Source: Acidobacteriota bacterium (GTDB lineage Bacteria > Acidobacteriota > Thermoanaerobaculia > Multivoradales > J023). Taken from it: a stretch of DNA of 64,000 bases. Where the stretch lies: the NCBI GenBank assembly GCA_029263395.1, contig JAJCXO010000229.1:57276-121275 (forward strand), given 5' to 3'. Position numbers and translations under genes: made by a program. Each line of letters starts with the position of its first letter. Positions within the stretch are counted from its first letter, which is position 1. Below, one piece after another: positions 62,252 through 64,000 of this stretch. The notes under the pieces were generated by a model. The model was given only the letters and a program-made list of their open reading frames with translations, ran no database searches and was not told the DNA's origin.

Positions 62252-62655
62252 CCTAGAATTGATCGATTAATCTGATCTAAGCGGCGTTTACGAAGGAATA
62301 TGTTTTTTTCAGGTGTTAATCTACATTTAAAGGGCATCCCACGAATAGGTGATGCTCTCCTACTTAGAGTGCCAGAAGTCACCTACATATCGATTCGTCA
62401 CGATCGTCGTGATTCAAAAACCGTCCACCACTACCAAGACAAGGGGACGCGCAAGAGATTCGCTCGGATTCAGGACGTCGATCGCGAGCCGACTGATCTT
62501 CAGCTTGACCACCACGCCATCAACCTGGCGCTCCCGAAGACGAAGACAGATCATCGGAACCCTAGAATCCCCACCCAACGTCAGATGATTCTGACTCAAA
62601 TCGTACAAACTCGAGGTTCGCACCTCTCAGAAATCGACGGTCCGGGAAAGTATCA
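62252..62655. other. Spacer upstream of the giant gene
   Basis: This stretch should hold the promoter of the giant gene; an AT-rich patch with an A/T homopolymer lies near 62295-62330, but I could not choose a -35/-10 pair. A 69-codon minus-strand frame (62414-62623, MRTSSLYDLSQNHLTLGG onward) and an overlapping plus-strand frame (62300-62704) have no recognised domain and no convincing ribosome binding site, so neither is called as a gene. Confidence 0.5.
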
Positions 62656-62927
62656 ACAGACGCCGCGGAAAAGCCTGTGGAAAAGGGGCCGGAAAAGGGC
62701 CTAAAGGCCCGGATCCACGGGCCTATGACCACATTGCACAACAAACTGTGCAACAACACCTAAGCTATTGTTTCTAAAAGCTTTAAGCAAAGCCTTATGA
62801 GCCAAGGACGCCCCAAACGAGTGAGTTGTCAACCAGTTTTCCACAGAAAAACCTCATGCGCTACTTTAGGGGTGTTGTAAGCTCTTGAATGGCAAGACTT
62901 AGCCACTCGATGGCCAGTCAAAAGATT
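62656..62927. repeat. About 270-bp noncoding element, copy B
   Basis: Homologous to 48012-48284 with almost equal length. Landmarks: ACAGACG (62656), TGTGGAAAA (62676-62684), a strong GGGCC-TAAA-GGCCC hairpin (62697-62710) found only in this copy, the perfect palindrome TTGCACA-ACAAAC-TGTGCAA (62733-62752), TTTTCCACAG (62837-62846), CATGCGCTACTT (62855-62866) and CCAGTCAAAA. It starts 36 bases beyond the rdgB stop, in that gene's downstream region. Two exact DnaA-box-consensus matches lie inside it. Confidence 0.6.
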
Positions 62928-62963
62928 CAAAACAGCTCTTTCCGGCCCACTCGAGCCGAGGCT

Positions 62964-63527
62964 TTAAACCACCCCTGCGGAGTGCAGGACACGCTGGAAG
63001 TTACGCCAGGCCAAACCCCGGTGAGCCAGCTGGTCCTTGACGCTGGGATCAAGCTCGGCACACGTCTGCTGATGGCCTTCTGGCACAAACACGGGATCCC
63101 ATCCGAAGCCGCCCTCGCCACGAGGCAACTCCACCATCTGGCCTCGCACCTCACCTTCTCCGATCAGCGTGACACCTTCAGCCCGGTAGAGCAGCGCACA
63201 CTGCGCGATTGCCGTCGGATCTCCCAAGGCGTGGACTGTGCGGGCGATACCCACTGGGCCGACGGCTTCGAGCATCCACTTGACGAGAGGCCCAGGAAAA
63301 CCACCCATCACGGGCAGAGACAAGCCGGTCTCCTCGACCACGATCGGGCGTTGCAGACGGCGCCAGGCCTCTTCACCCTTGGCACGCAGCACCTCCAACA
63401 GATCCAAAGATTGGATCTCAGGCAGATCGAGTGGCTCGCACTCTAGGCGGCATCCCAACGCCCGTTCGGCCTCGATCACCTTGTTGGGGTTGCCGGTGAC
63501 GAGAGTGAACGGCGGGCTGGAGTTCAC
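62964..63527 (-). CDS. rdgB: Non-canonical purine NTP pyrophosphatase (RdgB/HAM1)
   Basis: House-cleaning enzyme of 187 residues that hydrolyses dITP, ITP and XTP to monophosphates and pyrophosphate, keeping deaminated purines out of nucleic acids. Motifs: LVTGNPNKVIEA at the N-terminus, the substrate-binding VVEETGLSL and GFPGPLVKW, then GFGWDPVFVPEG and a final K-x4-HRGLAW. It is slightly shorter than E. coli RdgB (197). The GTG at 63527 overlaps the stop of the adenylate cyclase gene (GTGA), so the two are translationally coupled. The conserved catalytic Asp is Glu in EETGLS here, a known variant to check. Confidence 0.9.
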   Translation of the reverse strand: MNSSPPFTLVTGNPNKVIEAERALGCRLECEPLDLPEIQSLDLLEVLRAKGEEAWRRLQRPIVVEETGLSLPVMGGFPGPLVKWMLEAVGPVGIARTVHALGDPTAIAQCALLYRAEGVTLIGEGEVRGQMVELPRGEGGFGWDPVFVPEGHQQTCAELDPSVKDQLAHRGLAWRNFQRVLHSAGVV

Positions 63528-64000
63528 GACCGCACCACACGATGCGCGGCAATTGGCTGGCTCAAACCTTTGAGCTGAATCTCGCCCAGAGTTTGTGTCG
63601 GAATGCGACCTGCGAGCTGACGATAGGTGGTGTCACCGATCACGATGTCCCCCGGCGTAGCGACTTTCTCTTCGAGTCGCGCTGCCACATTAACGGTGTT
63701 GCCGAGCACGGTGTAGTCGACCCGCAGCTTGGAACCGATGTCACCAACCACAACCGGTCCTGAGTTGATGCCGATACGCGAAGCGATCCGGCGCTGTCCT
63801 TGGCGTTCCCGCTCGGCGTTCCAGGCGTCGAGTCCGGCGCAGAAGTCGACGGCGGCCTGCACGGCTCGATACGCATGATCCGGTTGGCTCATCGGCGCAC
63901 CGAAAAAAGCCATCACACAATCTCCGATGAACTTGTCCAACGTGCCACCTTGATTGAAGATGGCATCCACCGCCAAGGAGAAGTAGCCCTCCATGAGCTC
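63524..64000 (-). CDS. Class III adenylate/guanylate cyclase, C-terminal part
   Basis: Only the last 158 residues are in the window; the frame is open to base 64000. It is the catalytic CHD domain of a class III nucleotide cyclase: FNQGGTLDKFIGDCVMAFFG with one metal-binding Asp, GINSGPVVVGDIGSKLRVDY with the region that contacts ATP, and TVLGNTVNVAARLEEKV with the transition-state Asn and Arg. The FIGDCVMAFFGAP pattern is typical of bacterial adenylate cyclases that often carry CHASE2 or receiver sensors upstream; those would lie outside. It probably makes cAMP. The stop overlaps the rdgB start. Confidence 0.92.
   Translation of the reverse strand, partial: ELMEGYFSLAVDAIFNQGGTLDKFIGDCVMAFFGAPMSQPDHAYRAVQAAVDFCAGLDAWNAERERQGQRRIASRIGINSGPVVVGDIGSKLRVDYTVLGNTVNVAARLEEKVATPGDIVIGDTTYRQLAGRIPTQTLGEIQLKGLSQPIAAHRVVRS

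Noticed and set aside
62300..62704. Plus-strand frame of 134 codons, and an overlapping minus-strand frame at 62414-62623
   Set aside because: They exclude each other, have no recognisable family or ribosome binding site, and one runs into the conserved noncoding element.
48012..62927. Composite transposon or genomic island bounded by the two 270-bp elements
   Set aside because: The elements are direct, diverged copies without transposase, terminal inverted repeats or target duplications that I can see.

Overview
The window is about 64 kb of GC-rich chromosomal DNA from a didermic (Gram-negative-type) bacterium. Lnt, a LolA-like lipoprotein-sorting protein, an outer-membrane barrel, an RND pump, AmpG and a SPOR protein all imply an outer membrane. 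PatA-type (DUF4388) proteins, IPTL-CTERM and IFADGFESG-type C-terminal tails, SdrD_B/GEVED adhesin modules and the remnant of an FtsX/MacB-like permease would fit an uncultured Acidobacteriota lineage such as Thermoanaerobaculia. That placement is inference; a gammaproteobacterium is not excluded. I saw no rRNA, tRNA, CRISPR array, transposase or integrase.

Layout. 1-2492: end of a chemosensory operon (cheW-cheR-cheB, each overlapping the next). 2.9-8.0 kb: AraC regulator, DUF1772 membrane protein, permease remnant, a secreted seven-repeat propeller-like protein, a small protein paired with a retropepsin-like protease that is frameshifted here, and a DUF4384 protein. 8.2-11.5 kb: trmH, a secreted PQQ-type sugar dehydrogenase, and a secreted Cys-rich/EGF protein behind a region dense in CGTCA pentamers. 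11.6-16.9 kb: TetR, RND/MMPL pump, LolA-like protein and outer-membrane protein, with the same palindromic operator in front of tetR and of the pump. 17.2-28.0 kb: amine oxidase, then a minus-strand housekeeping and envelope run (SPOR, lnt, prfB with its +1 frameshift, glycosyltransferase, GT-C protein, NUDIX, second GT-C protein).

28.3-42.8 kb: a secreted six-repeat protein of unknown function, then a divergent chemosensory locus. The minus arm reads CheY, GAF protein, DUF4388/pseudo-receiver/GAF protein, unknown protein. The plus arm reads CheA, CheW, PstS-like periplasmic protein, MCP, HEAT-repeat protein, CheR, CheB, with an Hpt protein convergent on cheB. No flagellar gene is present. 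The PatA-like partner, periplasmic binding protein and HEAT protein suggest a non-canonical pathway, perhaps controlling surface motility or development (inference).

43.0-64 kb: CusF-like lipoprotein plus AmpG-like permease; an orphan CoxL-type molybdenum subunit; a hybrid histidine kinase; a giant secreted protein of about 3,600 residues with three SdrD_B domains, twelve GEVED repeats and an IPTL-CTERM anchor; RdgB; and the end of a class III adenylate cyclase. Two long gene-poor spacers in this part share a homologous noncoding element of about 270 bp, 14.6 kb apart, carrying DnaA-box-like TTTTCCACA motifs and a conserved TTGCACA-N6-TGTGCA palindrome. With the divergent chemosensory locus, this is the most unusual structure in the window.
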